In this document: positions 50,441-61,023 of the stretch, one piece after another
How the letters are laid out: each line of letters opens with the position of its first letter
Numbering within the stretch: the first letter of the stretch is position 1
Source of the DNA: Streptomyces ferrugineus
Lineage (GTDB): Bacteria > Actinomycetota > Actinomycetes > Streptomycetales > Streptomycetaceae
DNA: 64,000 bases
Assembly: GCF_015160855.1 (NCBI RefSeq)
Contig: NZ_CP063373.1
Coordinates: forward strand, 7,006,001 to 7,070,000
Direction: 5' to 3'
Notes under the pieces: generated by a model
The model's database searches: none
Told to the model about the DNA's origin: nothing
What the model saw: the letters and a program-made list of their open reading frames with translations, nothing else
Translations under genes and position numbers: made by a program

Positions 50441-52698
50441 CGCCTCCCTCCCGTTCGCGGCTGGTCCCCCTGCCAGCGGCGTTCCACAGGCCAGTCGCCG
50501 CCGTCGCGCACGGCGCGCGGCCAGCGGATGGCGGCCTGGGCCAGGACCGCGCGGCCGGTCAGATGCTGGGCGGAGAGGAAGGACAGGTCCTGGCCGATCC
50601 GGTCGGCCAGGGTCCGGTCCGCCTCGGCCAGTTCGTCCGCCGCGTACCACAGGGCGTGCAGCAGCCGGTTGACGGCCTGCTTCTCCAGGCCGACCCCCGG
50701 GTCCGCCTGGAGCTGAAGCCGGTCCCGGCGGCCCTTGCCGACCTCCTGGCACTGCTCGAACCAGACGTCCCCCGGCGGGCGGGGCGCATGGGCCACGGTG
50801 CGCAGGGTGTACAGCCAGTCGACCGCGTCGCCGTCCTCCCGGAGGAAGTCGGCGTGCAGCACGTCGACGACCTCCTGCGCCTCTCCCCCGGCGAGCCGGT
50901 GCCACAGGAAGCGGCACCGCTCGTCGCGCGCCGCCTGTCCCGAGCGGCTCTCGGCCCGCCGCCGGTGGTGCTCGGCGAGCAGGGCGTGCGCGCCGAACCA
51001 GTCCACCCCGCTGCCGCCGCGCCCGCTGCGCATCTGGTGCACCAGCAGGGCGCGCAGGAAGCGGTCCGTGATGAACGGCCGGCTGCCCGGCCCCCGCGAC
51101 CAGCCCTCCCGCTCCAGCAGGGCGGCCCCGCCGTCCGCCGCGGCCAGGCCGTCGATCCGGCGCGGCACCCACCGCTCGGCCAGCTCCTCGGCCGCCTCCC
51201 GGTCCCAGGCCAGCGAGAACAGGCACAGCTCGTCGTGGTTCTCGCTGCCGACCAGGGTGTTGAGCAGCCGCCAGATGACGGATTCACCGGTGCCGCCGGG
51301 ATGGGTCAGATCGAGGAGTTCCTCGGCCGCGACCCACTCCCCGGTGCGCGCCTTGTGCACCACGGCGTCGCACAGCCGACGGGCGCCCATGGGATGGCCC
51401 CGGGTCAGATCGTGGACGGCGGTGGCGATGTACGGGTCGAAGGAGGCCCGGTCGTCGCGCTTGAGCATGCTCTCCAGGTGCTCCGTGTCGAGCGGCGGGA
51501 GCGGCAGGACCAGCACGCCCGCCGAGGGATCGGTGCCGCTGCGGGTCCACCAGGAGTTCGCGCCGATCTCGTGCATCGACCGGTGCGCGGCCTCCGGGTA
51601 CGGGTCGTTCTCCTCGCCGGGCGCGGCCGAGCTGTCGTCGCCCCGCAGCTCGGTGGCGATCACCACCAGCTGGTCCTGGGCGCCGCGGCTCTGCCGCGCC
51701 CGCTGTTCCAGGAGGAGTTCGAGGAAGTCGCGGCCGGGGTCGGTGTGCACGTTGTCGAGGAGGACCAGGGGGCGCGGGGCGCGGTTGGCGCGCCGGAACG
51801 GCCCGTAGCGCACGTCCGTCAGGAACGCGGCCATCAGCATGCGCTCGACGCCGCGCCTGAAGCCGCGGCCCTGGTGGAACTCCTGGCAGAGCCGGGCCAC
51901 GGCCTGTGCGCGCTCCGCGGCCGGCACCCGTGGCGGATGTCCGGCGGCGCCCGGCGGCATGCCGCGCAGCCGGTTGTCGGCCTCGTTGCGGTAGCTCTCG
52001 TACCAGCGGATCAGATGGCGGGAGGCGAGCCTGCGCGAGCGCCATCGGTACTGCCTGCCCAGATAGGTGCGCACGGCCGCCTCGGGAAACCCCGCGGGGT
52101 CGGGGGAGACACCGTCGGGGGACGGGGGCAGTGCCGCGCGGAAGAGCGCGTCCCAGGTCGGGGGCGGGCCCTCGTCCGTCGGCGCGCCCATCAGGGCCGC
52201 CGCGTGCCGGTCGGCCACCCGCAGTTCGTCGTCGTTGCCGGGGCGCCGGGCGGAGATCACGGCGAGCAGCCCGGCGGTGGTCCGGGGAAAGCGAAGCCGC
52301 CCGAAGCCCGCGACGGGGCGGGACAGCTGGGTGACGAGCTCGACCAGGACTTCCACCGCGTAGGAGTTGTTGGAGATCTCCGGGCCGACCCTGGCCCGCT
52401 CCTGCAGTTCCGTGCAGTTGATCCGCGCGAACGGCACGCGCGGCCCCGGCCAGGGGCCCGCGTCCGGCGCGTAGGCGTGCTGGAGGTCGCCCAGCATGGC
52501 GCTCTTGCCGGTGCCGTGCCGCCCGCTGAGCAGCACCACGGGCAGGTCCTCGGCGAACTCGTGGTGCCGTCGTCTGCGCTGGTGGTCGCGCTCGAGCCCG
52601 ACCAGGCGCGGCACCAGTTGCCGCAGCAGGGGCTGGCGCGCGTACACCTCCGGGATCTGGCCCTCCGCCGCGGTCGCGGGGCTCGCGGGTTCGCTCAT
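50437..52698 (-). CDS. Large P-loop ATPase (AAA/STAND-like)
   Basis: 753 aa from the ATG at 52698. Walker A GRHGTGKS (59-66) after VVLLSG, Walker B RPLVLLDNVH (about 310-318). An arginine-rich ~240-residue helical insert separates them. The region after Walker B (DQLVVIATELRGDD, TRGHPMGARRLCDAVVHKAR) suits a sensor 1 and lid. The C-terminal 280 residues are helical and contain no domain I recognise. Cytoplasmic; no signal or membrane helix. Overlaps both neighbours by 4 bases, so it forms one translational unit with them. Confidence 0.82.
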   Translation of the reverse strand: MSEPASPATAAEGQIPEVYARQPLLRQLVPRLVGLERDHQRRRRHHEFAEDLPVVLLSGRHGTGKSAMLGDLQHAYAPDAGPWPGPRVPFARINCTELQERARVGPEISNNSYAVEVLVELVTQLSRPVAGFGRLRFPRTTAGLLAVISARRPGNDDELRVADRHAAALMGAPTDEGPPPTWDALFRAALPPSPDGVSPDPAGFPEAAVRTYLGRQYRWRSRRLASRHLIRWYESYRNEADNRLRGMPPGAAGHPPRVPAAERAQAVARLCQEFHQGRGFRRGVERMLMAAFLTDVRYGPFRRANRAPRPLVLLDNVHTDPGRDFLELLLEQRARQSRGAQDQLVVIATELRGDDSSAAPGEENDPYPEAAHRSMHEIGANSWWTRSGTDPSAGVLVLPLPPLDTEHLESMLKRDDRASFDPYIATAVHDLTRGHPMGARRLCDAVVHKARTGEWVAAEELLDLTHPGGTGESVIWRLLNTLVGSENHDELCLFSLAWDREAAEELAERWVPRRIDGLAAADGGAALLEREGWSRGPGSRPFITDRFLRALLVHQMRSGRGGSGVDWFGAHALLAEHHRRRAESRSGQAARDERCRFLWHRLAGGEAQEVVDVLHADFLREDGDAVDWLYTLRTVAHAPRPPGDVWFEQCQEVGKGRRDRLQLQADPGVGLEKQAVNRLLHALWYAADELAEADRTLADRIGQDLSFLSAQHLTGRAVLAQAAIRWPRAVRDGGDWPVERRWQGDQPRTGGRR

Positions 52699-53501
52699 CC
52701 CAGCCCCAGCACCGAGCGGATGATGTCGGACACGATGCCGGAGCCCATCTCCCTGCTCATCGAGCCCGCCCCCCTGCCGCCGGCCTGCACCAGGTCCCTG
52801 CTGTGCTGCAGGAAGCGCTCCACCGTGCCGGCATCGGGTTCGGCACCGCGCCGCGAGGCCTCGGTCAGGGCCCCGGCGAGCTCGCGCACCTGCCGCACCT
52901 CGCTGTCGCTCTCCGACAGGTCGGGGCGGGACGCCTGCACGAGCTGGGCCAGCTGCTCGAAGGACAGAAAGACCCCGGCGCCCTGCTCGGCGACGGTGAA
53001 GTGCACCGGGGTGGGCAGGTCCAGATGGTCCCTGGCGTACTTCAGATCCTCGAATTCGAGCTGTCTGCCGCAGTAGAAGGCCTCCCGCGCCCAGAGGAAG
53101 GCCTCGGCGTTCGGCTCGCCGCTGCGGTGCTGCCCGGCCCGGTCCCACCAGGCGAACAGGGCCGCCTTGGCGTACCGGCGCCGGGCGTCCCGGTCGGCGT
53201 AGGCCTCGTCCCAGGCGTGTGCCTCCGCGAGTCCGGTTCCGGTCGGGCTGACCAGCGGCGGCACGGCACCGGAGTCGTTGTGCACGGCGATCCAGCCGAG
53301 CCCGGCCAGCCGCTCCACGACGTCCTCGACGAGTTCCAGGCTGCACCGCTCATGGGGTGCGTACGCGGCGCTGGCCACACGGTTTCCGGCGGTGCCGCCG
53401 GTCTGAGCGGCCAGCCACAGGAGGAAGCGCGCGGACGCGGCACCGGTTTCGTCGTACACGGGAGACAGGCCGTTCGTGGGCACCGCCCGGGATCTGATCA
53501 T
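52695..53501 (-). CDS. Winged-helix-like protein, first gene of the ATPase/PBP1 unit
   Basis: 268 aa from the ATG at 53501 (GGGGGG 7 bases upstream); the ATG at 53531 is a possible alternative. Residues 55-105 read like a winged helix (CSLELVEDVVERLAGLGWIA, VSPTGTGLAEAHAW). The middle is helical (LSFEQLAQLVQASRPDLSES) and the C-terminus ends in an amphipathic tail (GSGIVSDIIRSVLGLG). No family assignment. It likely links the ATPase to DNA or to another protein. Confidence 0.7.
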   Translation of the reverse strand: MIRSRAVPTNGLSPVYDETGAASARFLLWLAAQTGGTAGNRVASAAYAPHERCSLELVEDVVERLAGLGWIAVHNDSGAVPPLVSPTGTGLAEAHAWDEAYADRDARRRYAKAALFAWWDRAGQHRSGEPNAEAFLWAREAFYCGRQLEFEDLKYARDHLDLPTPVHFTVAEQGAGVFLSFEQLAQLVQASRPDLSESDSEVRQVRELAGALTEASRRGAEPDAGTVERFLQHSRDLVQAGGRGAGSMSREMGSGIVSDIIRSVLGLG

Positions 53502-53597
53502 CGTCCGCCCCCCAACTCCCGTGACCGCCATGCGCGTTCGCCTTCCCCGAGAGGCGATCTCAAACACGTGGCACCCGGGTTCCTCGACATGTCCCCC

Positions 53598-53661
53598 TTG
53601 ACAAGCCCGACCTCCGACGGCAATCTTCCATTAAGCAGAAACTAACTTCCGCAATATGGAA
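53598..53661 (+). promoter_or_regulatory. Promoter region of the hydroxypyruvate isomerase operon with paired AllR-type sites
   Basis: TTCCATTAAGCAGAA (53626-53640) and TTCCGCAATATGGAA (53647-53661) are 21 bp apart centre to centre, as at allR and gcl. TTGACA (53598-53603) with CAATCT (53621-53626) at 17 bp would make a promoter whose -10 and start region are covered by the first site. Confidence 0.65.
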
Positions 53662-53690
53662 TCTCAAGAACGGAAGGGAGCGCCGGCCCC

Positions 53691-54530
53691 ATGCCAGGTT
53701 TCAAGTTGGACACAGCCACAGCGCAGCGCTTCAACGTCAACCTGTCGATCCTCTTCACGGAACTCCCGCTCCTGGAGCGCCCCGCGGCCGCCGCCGCGGC
53801 CGGCTTCACCGCGGTCGAGCTGTGGTGGCCCTGGGTCGACTCCCCCACCCCCGAGCGGTCCGAGCTCGACGCCCTGAAGAAGGCGATCGAGGACGCGGGC
53901 GTCCAGCTCACGGGGCTGAACTTCTACGCCGGACAGCTCCCCGGCCCCGACCGTGGCGCCCTGTCGATCCCGGGCGCGGAGTCGGAGAGGTTCCGCGCCA
54001 ACATCGACGTGGCCGCCGACTTCGCGGCCTCGCTCGGCTGCAAGGCCCTCAACGCCCTGTACGGCAACCGCGTCGAGGGCGTGGACCCGGCCGCGCAGGA
54101 CGCGCTGGCGCTGGAGAACCTCGTGCTCGCGGCGCGGGCCGCCGACCGGATCGGCGCGGTCCTGCTGATCGAGGCCCTGAACCGGCCCGAGTCACCGCTG
54201 TACCCGCTGGTCTCGGCCCCGGCCGCCGTCGGAGTCGTCGACAAGGTCAACGAAGCGACGGGACTGGGCAACGCCCGCTTCCTCATGGACCTCTACCACC
54301 TGTCCATGAACGGCGAGGACCTCCCGTCGGTGATCGAGGAGTACGCGGCGAAGACCGGCCACGTCCAGATCGCCGACAACCCGGGCCGCGGCGCGCCCGG
54401 CACCGGCTCTCTGCCCCTCGAAGACCTCCTCGACCAGTTGCAGAAGGCGGGTTACGACGGCTGGGTCGGCCTCGAGTACAAGCCGGGCGACCGCCCGAGC
54501 GCCGAGGCCTTCGACTGGCTGCCCCGCTGA
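53691..54530 (+). CDS. hyi: Hydroxypyruvate isomerase
   Basis: 279 aa TIM-barrel enzyme of the Hyi/OtnI family: FNVNLSILFTELPLLERPAA, GAVLLIEALNRPESPLYPLV with a metal-binding glutamate, MDLYHLSMNGEDLPSVIEEY and a glutamate in WVGLEYKPGDRPSAEAFDWL. It interconverts hydroxypyruvate and tartronate semialdehyde. Start of a cluster with tartronate semialdehyde reductase (25-bp gap), catalase and gcl. Confidence 0.93.
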   Translation: MPGFKLDTATAQRFNVNLSILFTELPLLERPAAAAAAGFTAVELWWPWVDSPTPERSELDALKKAIEDAGVQLTGLNFYAGQLPGPDRGALSIPGAESERFRANIDVAADFAASLGCKALNALYGNRVEGVDPAAQDALALENLVLAARAADRIGAVLLIEALNRPESPLYPLVSAPAAVGVVDKVNEATGLGNARFLMDLYHLSMNGEDLPSVIEEYAAKTGHVQIADNPGRGAPGTGSLPLEDLLDQLQKAGYDGWVGLEYKPGDRPSAEAFDWLPR

Positions 54531-54555
54531 CCCCGTACCGAAAGGCACCCCCATC

Positions 54556-55449
54556 ATGAGCACCCCATTTCCCAAGATCGCTTGGATCGGCCTCGGCATC
54601 ATGGGCTCCCCCATGTCCGAGAACCTGATCAAGGCGGGTTACCAGGTCACCGGCTTCACGCTGGAGCAGGACAAGCTGGACCGACTGGCCGCCGCGGGCG
54701 GCACGGCCGCCGGCTCGATCGCCGAGGCCGTGCGGGACGCCGACGTCGTCATCACGATGGTCCCGGCCTCCCCCCAGGTCGAGGCCATCTCCTACGGCCC
54801 CGACGGCATCCTGGAGAACGCGAAGTCCGGCGCCCTGCTGATCGACATGTCCTCGATCACCCCGCAGACCTCGGTCGACCTGGCGGGGGCCGCCCAGGAC
54901 AAGGGCATCCGCGTCCTGGACGCCCCGGTGTCCGGCGGTGAGGCCGGCGCTGTCGAGGCCGTGCTGTCGATCATGGTCGGCGGTGAGCAGGCCGACTTCG
55001 ACCAGGCGAAGCCGATCTTCGACGCCCTCGGCAAGACCATCGTGTTGTGCGGTCCGCACGGCTCGGGCCAGACCGTGAAGGCGGCCAACCAGCTCATCGT
55101 CGCCGTGAACATCCAGGCGTGCGCCGAGGCCGTGGTCTTCCTGGAGAAGTCGGGCGTGGACCTGACGGCCGCGCTGGACGTCCTCAACGGCGGCCTGGCC
55201 GGCTCGACCGTGCTGACGCGGAAGAAGGACAACTTCCTCAACCGGGACTTCAAGCCGGGCTTCCGCATCGACCTGCACCACAAGGACATGGGCATCGTCA
55301 CGGACGCCGCCCGCAACGTCGGCGCCGCGCTGCCCGTGGGCGCCGTGGTCGCGCAGCTGGTCGCGTCCCTGCGTGCGCAGGGTGACGGCGGCCTGGACCA
55401 CTCGGCCCTGCTGCGGGCCGTGGAGCGCCTGTCGGGCGCCCAGGTCTGA
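54556..55449 (+). CDS. glxR: 2-hydroxy-3-oxopropionate (tartronate semialdehyde) reductase
   Basis: 297 aa beta-hydroxyacid dehydrogenase. N-terminal GLGIMGSPMSENLIKAGYQV (NAD(P)-binding), LDAPVSGGEAGAVEAVLSIM (substrate signature), GSGQTVKAANQLIVAVNIQA with the catalytic lysine, then DLHHKDMGIV. It reduces tartronate semialdehyde to D-glycerate. In one operon with hyi. Confidence 0.94.
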   Translation: MSTPFPKIAWIGLGIMGSPMSENLIKAGYQVTGFTLEQDKLDRLAAAGGTAAGSIAEAVRDADVVITMVPASPQVEAISYGPDGILENAKSGALLIDMSSITPQTSVDLAGAAQDKGIRVLDAPVSGGEAGAVEAVLSIMVGGEQADFDQAKPIFDALGKTIVLCGPHGSGQTVKAANQLIVAVNIQACAEAVVFLEKSGVDLTAALDVLNGGLAGSTVLTRKKDNFLNRDFKPGFRIDLHHKDMGIVTDAARNVGAALPVGAVVAQLVASLRAQGDGGLDHSALLRAVERLSGAQV

Positions 55450-55529
55450 CCCGCCCCGAGACTTCCGGGCGGCGCCGCCGCTGACACCTGTCCTGTCGCG
55501 CCCAGGCGTCGGCGCCGCCCGGAATCATC

Positions 55530-55605
55530 TTCAACAAACTGTTGACGCTCAGATCACCCCACTTCTAGGCTCCACAAAGCGGAAGAAGTTTTCCGAAGAT
55601 CTCCG
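55530..55605 (+). promoter_or_regulatory. Catalase promoter region with both shared palindromes
   Basis: TTCAACAAACTGTTGAC (55530-55546) is the 17-bp palindrome; its right half makes TTGACG (55542-55547), which at 18 bp faces TAGGCT (55566-55571). CTCCACAAAGCGGAA (55570-55584), an AllR-type site, follows at the expected transcription start, with a half-site TTCC exactly 21 bp on (55591). Confidence 0.65.
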
Positions 55606-55631
55606 CTGCCCTCTCGTACGGAAGGTCCACG

Positions 55632-57089
55632 ATGTCGAAGCGCGTGCTCACCACCGAGTCCGGCGCCCCGGTCGCCGACAACCAGAACTCCGCCTCCGCC
55701 GGCATCGGCGGCCCGCTCCTGCTCCAGGACCAGCACCTGCTGGAGAAGCTGGCGCGCTTCAACCGTGAGCGCATTCCGGAGCGCGTGGTGCACGCCCGGG
55801 GCTCCGGCGCCTACGGCCACTTCGAGGTGACCGACGACGTCACCGGCTTCACCCACGCCGACTTCCTGAGCGAGGTGGGCAAGCGGACCGAGGTGTTCCT
55901 GCGCTTCTCGACGGTCGCCGACAGCCTCGGCGGCGCGGACGCGGTCCGTGACCCGCGCGGCTTCGCCCTCAAGTTCTATACGGCTCAGGGCAATTACGAC
56001 CTCGTCGGCAACAACACCCCGGTGTTCTTCATCAAGGACCCGATCAAGTTCCCCGACTTCATCCACTCGCAGAAGCGCGACCCGTTCACCGGCCGCCAGG
56101 AGCCGGACAACGTCTGGGACTTCTGGGCGCACGCCCCCGAGGCCACGCACCAGGTGACCTGGCTGATGGGCGACCGCGGCATCCCGGCGTCGTACCGGCA
56201 CATGAACGGCTACGGCTCGCACACCTACCAGTGGACGAACGCCGACGGCGAGGCCTTCTTCGTCAAGTACCACTTCAAGACCAACCAGGGCATCCGCTGC
56301 CTGAGCAGCGAGCAGGCGGCCGAGCTCGCGGGCAAGGACGCCAACTCCCACCAGACGGACCTGCTCCAGGCCATCGAGCGGGGCGTGCACCCGTCCTGGA
56401 CCCTGTACGTCCAGCTCATGCCGGCGGCCGAGGCGGCCGACTACCGCTTCAACCCGTTCGACCTGACCAAGGTCTGGCCGCACAAGGACTACCCGCTGCG
56501 GCGCGTGGGCCGCCTGGTCCTCGACCGCAACCCGGACAACGTCTTCGCCGAGGTCGAGCAGGCCGCGTTCTCCCCGAACAACTTCGTCCCCGGCATCGGC
56601 CCCTCCCCCGACAAGATGCTCCAGGGCCGCCTGTTCGCCTACGCGGACGCCCACCGCTACCGCCTGGGCGTCAACCACACCCAGCTCGCGGTGAACGCCC
56701 CGAAGGCGACGACCGCGCAGAACTACGGCCGCGACGGCTTCATGGCCACCAACTCCCAGGGCCGGCACGCCAAGAACTACGAGCCGAACTCCTGCGACGG
56801 CCCGGCGGAGACCGGCCGCCCGCTGTCGGCCCCGCTGGCGGTGACCGGCCACACCGGCACCCACTCCGCCCCCCTCCACACCAAGGACGACGACTTCTTC
56901 CAGGCCGGCGAGCTGTACCGGCTGATGTCGGCCGAGGAGAAGTCCCGACTGGTCGCGAACATCGCCGGTGGCCTCTCCCAGGTCTCCCGCGACGACGTGA
57001 TCGAGAAGAACCTGGCCCATTTCCACGCCGCCGACCCCGAGTACGGCAAGCGCGTGGAGGAGGCGGTCCGCGCCCTGCGCGAGGACTGA
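55632..57089 (+). CDS. Monofunctional heme catalase
   Basis: 485 aa, small-subunit clade 3 length. Catalytic His54 in [33 protein letters not shown], catalytic asparagine in [10 protein letters not shown], and heme-ligand Tyr near 337 in [12 protein letters not shown]. It removes hydrogen peroxide. Its position between glxR and gcl and its operators suggest induction with purine/glyoxylate catabolism, where uricase makes peroxide. Confidence 0.95.
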   Translation: MSKRVLTTESGAPVADNQNSASAGIGGPLLLQDQHLLEKLARFNRERIPERVVHARGSGAYGHFEVTDDVTGFTHADFLSEVGKRTEVFLRFSTVADSLGGADAVRDPRGFALKFYTAQGNYDLVGNNTPVFFIKDPIKFPDFIHSQKRDPFTGRQEPDNVWDFWAHAPEATHQVTWLMGDRGIPASYRHMNGYGSHTYQWTNADGEAFFVKYHFKTNQGIRCLSSEQAAELAGKDANSHQTDLLQAIERGVHPSWTLYVQLMPAAEAADYRFNPFDLTKVWPHKDYPLRRVGRLVLDRNPDNVFAEVEQAAFSPNNFVPGIGPSPDKMLQGRLFAYADAHRYRLGVNHTQLAVNAPKATTAQNYGRDGFMATNSQGRHAKNYEPNSCDGPAETGRPLSAPLAVTGHTGTHSAPLHTKDDDFFQAGELYRLMSAEEKSRLVANIAGGLSQVSRDDVIEKNLAHFHAADPEYGKRVEEAVRALRED

Positions 57090-57351
57090 GCCTCAACTCC
57101 AGCCGCCCGTGTCGGCGTTGGACCCGGATGAGGGGTGGTCCAGCGCTGTCCGGGCAGGACCGGGACCGCGGCGGCGTGCGAGCCAGTGCGGTGGTGAAGG
57201 TTGCTGGGCGTCCTTCTTCGACCTGAGGGAGGGACGCCCGAACCGTCGCATCCGCCGCGGTCCCCGCCACAGACCCCGTCCGGCGGCGCGAACGTCCTGT
57301 CGCGCCCAGCCTCGCACCGTCGGACGGCCACAACCGAATACCTCACCGGCT

Positions 57352-57393
57352 GAAGAGCGCCGGGTACGGACGGTCCCGTGCCCGGCGCTCTTC
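57352..57393. terminator. Strong hairpin after catalase
   Basis: GAAGAGCGCCGGGTACGG (57352-57369) pairs with CCGTGCCCGGCGCTCTTC (57376-57393), an 18-bp stem with one G-T pair and a 6-base loop. Confidence 0.75.
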
Positions 57394-57604
57394 GGCGTGC
57401 GTGCCGGCCGCTTCCGCTGGAGGCTGAAGGCATGGCACATCGGCGGCCCCGACGACTGGCCGGGGCTGTCGGAGCGCCACGAGGAGTAGCGCGGCCGCGT
57501 ACACCACCGGGCGTACGTCGGCTACGGAACCCTCAGATCAACCTCTGAACCGGCGTCAGAGGGCTTCAACCGCCCCCTGCCGCGGGCACATTCTTCTCAC
57601 ACGG

Positions 57605-57631
57605 GGCCCGCCGGCACGGGGGCGGCGGGCC
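57605..57631. terminator. Hairpin between catalase and gcl
   Basis: GGCCCGCCG (57605-57613) pairs with CGGCGGGCC (57623-57631), a perfect 9-bp stem. Confidence 0.5.
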
Positions 57632-57669
57632 TCGACGGGGGAGCACGGAGAACACGGGGGAGCACGAAA

Positions 57670-57701
57670 GGGGCGGCCCAACCCTTCGGTTGGACCGCCC
57701 C
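57670..57701 (-). terminator. gcl terminator
   Basis: GGGGCGGCCCAACC (57670-57683) pairs with GGTTGGACCGCCCC (57688-57701) with one mismatch around the loop CTTC, 19 bp after the gcl stop on the minus strand. Confidence 0.75.
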
Positions 57702-57719
57702 TCGCCGTGGCCGCAGGTG

Positions 57720-59504
<1,785 letters not shown>

Positions 59505-59576
59505 TGAGTACTCCTGCTTCGGCTGTCGGATTCGCACTCCCGTCGCGCCCCGCGGTGAGCCTCTTCCGTGAATTTG

Positions 59577-59612
59577 TTCCGCATAGCGGAAACTTATTTC
59601 TACTATCTGGAA
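59577..59612 (-). promoter_or_regulatory. Paired AllR-type operators upstream of gcl
   Basis: TTCCGCATAGCGGAA (59577-59591), the most symmetrical copy of the motif, and TTCTACTATCTGGAA (59598-59612), centre-to-centre 21 bp. They lie 73-108 bp upstream of the gcl ATG; the zinc-ribbon gene at 59676 starts on the other side and could be co-regulated. Confidence 0.7.
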
Positions 59613-59675
59613 GTAATGTAGGAGGGTGCGCGAATGCCGTCAAGAGAGGGACAAGCCAGGGCCTCTTGGAGGACG

Positions 59676-60368
59676 ATGAGGGTCATGTCCGAGAGCGTGT
59701 CCGTGCGCTGCCCGGCCTGCCGACGCGAGCACGTCTATACGGTCCCCGCCTATCCCTGCGAGTGCGGGGCGCCCGTCGCACCGCGGCTCGCCCCCGCCGG
59801 AACCGCTGCGGCCGTCGCCCATCGCACCTGGGACGACGAATGGATCAGCGTGCGCTGTACGGCGTGCGGCCACGACGGCGAGTGGCCCCGCCCCGAGCTG
59901 GGCTGCCCGTGCGGGGCGGTACTGCGCGTTCCTCTGGCGCGGACCGACGCCGGGGGCGAGCCCGCGCCTCCTCCCAAGGCCGCCGCGCGCCGCGCCTTCC
60001 AGCCGATCACCATCCGCACCGCCCGTGACGCGGTCACCGCGGCCGCCGTCTATCTGCGCTGGCTCGGCTACCGCGACATCCGCCGCGCCGACCAGCGCCC
60101 CACGTCCGGCGTCGGCATCGCCGCCCACGGTCTGCTCGCCCACGTCGACCCGACGGTCAGGCCGGCCACCCTGCGGGACGTGGAGTGCCTGTGGCTGACG
60201 GCCATGACGGAGTCGACGGCCTGCGTCTACTTCTCCCTCTCCGGCTACGCCCCCGACGCCCGCGCCCGCGCCGACTCCCTCGGCGTCCCCCTCTTCGTCC
60301 TCGACCTCACGGGCACACCCCAGCCGGTCAACGCCCTGGCCGACGAACTGGACGCGACCGGCGCGTGA
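59676..60368 (+). CDS. Double zinc-ribbon protein with Mrr-like restriction-endonuclease fold
   Basis: 230 aa from the ATG at 59676 (GGAGG close upstream; ATG 59685 is an alternative). Two Cys4 zinc ribbons: SVRCPACRRE/PCECGAP and SVRCTACGHD/GCPCGAV, residues ~10-85. The C-terminal 110 residues fit an Mrr-like endonuclease fold (AVTAAAVYLRWLGYRDIRRA, FSLSGYAPDARARADSLGVP, LFVLDL). The catalytic Asp and Gln-x-Lys positions seem replaced (SGVGIAAHGLLAHVD), so nuclease activity is unlikely. It may bind modified or damaged DNA. Function unknown. Confidence 0.65.
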   Translation: MRVMSESVSVRCPACRREHVYTVPAYPCECGAPVAPRLAPAGTAAAVAHRTWDDEWISVRCTACGHDGEWPRPELGCPCGAVLRVPLARTDAGGEPAPPPKAAARRAFQPITIRTARDAVTAAAVYLRWLGYRDIRRADQRPTSGVGIAAHGLLAHVDPTVRPATLRDVECLWLTAMTESTACVYFSLSGYAPDARARADSLGVPLFVLDLTGTPQPVNALADELDATGA

Positions 60369-60389
60369 ACGCTCCGCTGAGGGTGCGGT

Positions 60390-60475
60390 GAAATGCCGGC
60401 TTTCGTCTGCGGGCCCGTCGTGGCTGGTCGCGCAGTTCCCCGCGCCCCTTTGGGGCGCTGCCCCGTTGCCAGTCC
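60390..60475. repeat. Interspersed Streptomyces repeat
   Basis: The stretch GTCGTGGCTGGTCGCGCAG followed by TTCCCCGCGCCCCTTTGGGG is a short intergenic repeat seen in many Streptomyces genomes as I remember them; copy number cannot be tested from one window. It contains the inverted repeat CGCGCCCC / GGGGCG. It fills most of the gap before the GNAT gene. Confidence 0.5.
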
Positions 60476-60519
60476 TAATCCGCTCGCGCCACCCGCGCCC
60501 GCCGACGGACACTCGGCAC

Positions 60520-61023
60520 ATGCGCATCCGACCGCCCACGCCCGCCGAGCTTCCGGTCCTCCAGGACGTCGAACGTGCCGCGGGCGCCGCCTTCCGCGGG
60601 CTCGGCATGGCAGCCGTCGCCGACGACGAGCCGCCCGCCCTGGACGTCCTGGAGCACTACCGCGGGGCGGGCCGGGCGTGGGTCGCCTGTGACTCCGGTG
60701 GCCGCCCTGTCGCGTATCTGATCTGCGAGCCGGTGGACGGCGCCCTGCACATCGAGCAGGTCTCGGTCCACCCCGACGCCGCCCACCGGGGCATCGGCCG
60801 CACCCTCCTCGCGTACGCCGCCGACCGTGCCCGCGAGGAGGGTCTGGCCGGTCTCACCCTGACCACCTTCACCGAGGTGCCGTGGAACGCGCCGTACTAC
60901 GAACGCCTCGGCTTCCGTGTCCTGGCCGAGGCAGAGCTCACCCCCGGGCTGCGGAAGATCCGCGCCCATGAGGCGGAGCTCGGCCTCGACAGATGGCCCC
61001 GGGTCGGTATGCGCCGCGGCTAG
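60520..61023 (+). CDS. GNAT-family N-acetyltransferase
   Basis: 167 aa from the ATG at 60520. Acetyl-CoA-binding motif A in HIEQVSVHPDAAHRGIGRTL (R/Q-x-x-G-x-G/A), followed by FTEVPWNAPYYERLGF. Substrate unknown. The stop TAG is part of the CTAG target site of the adjacent insertion sequence. Confidence 0.88.
   Translation: MRIRPPTPAELPVLQDVERAAGAAFRGLGMAAVADDEPPALDVLEHYRGAGRAWVACDSGGRPVAYLICEPVDGALHIEQVSVHPDAAHRGIGRTLLAYAADRAREEGLAGLTLTTFTEVPWNAPYYERLGFRVLAEAELTPGLRKIRAHEAELGLDRWPRVGMRRG

Larger units (their letters stand above)
57090..57719. other. Gene-free interval between catalase and gcl
   Basis: 630 bp between convergent genes. It contains several hairpins (annotated separately) and an open stretch on the + strand ending at 57489 (FGVRAGRFRWRLKAWHIGGP) that looks like a fragment of an unknown gene without a start. 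No intact gene is supported. Confidence 0.45.

Noticed and set aside
50563..53076. 837-residue plus-strand open frame opposite the ATPase gene
   Set aside because: High-GC antisense shadow; the minus strand encodes Walker motifs and is coupled to its neighbours.
53502..53567. Longer start (53567) for the winged-helix-like gene
   Set aside because: Upstream codons show no ribosome binding site and no hydrophobic or conserved pattern; ATG 53501 follows a strong G-run.
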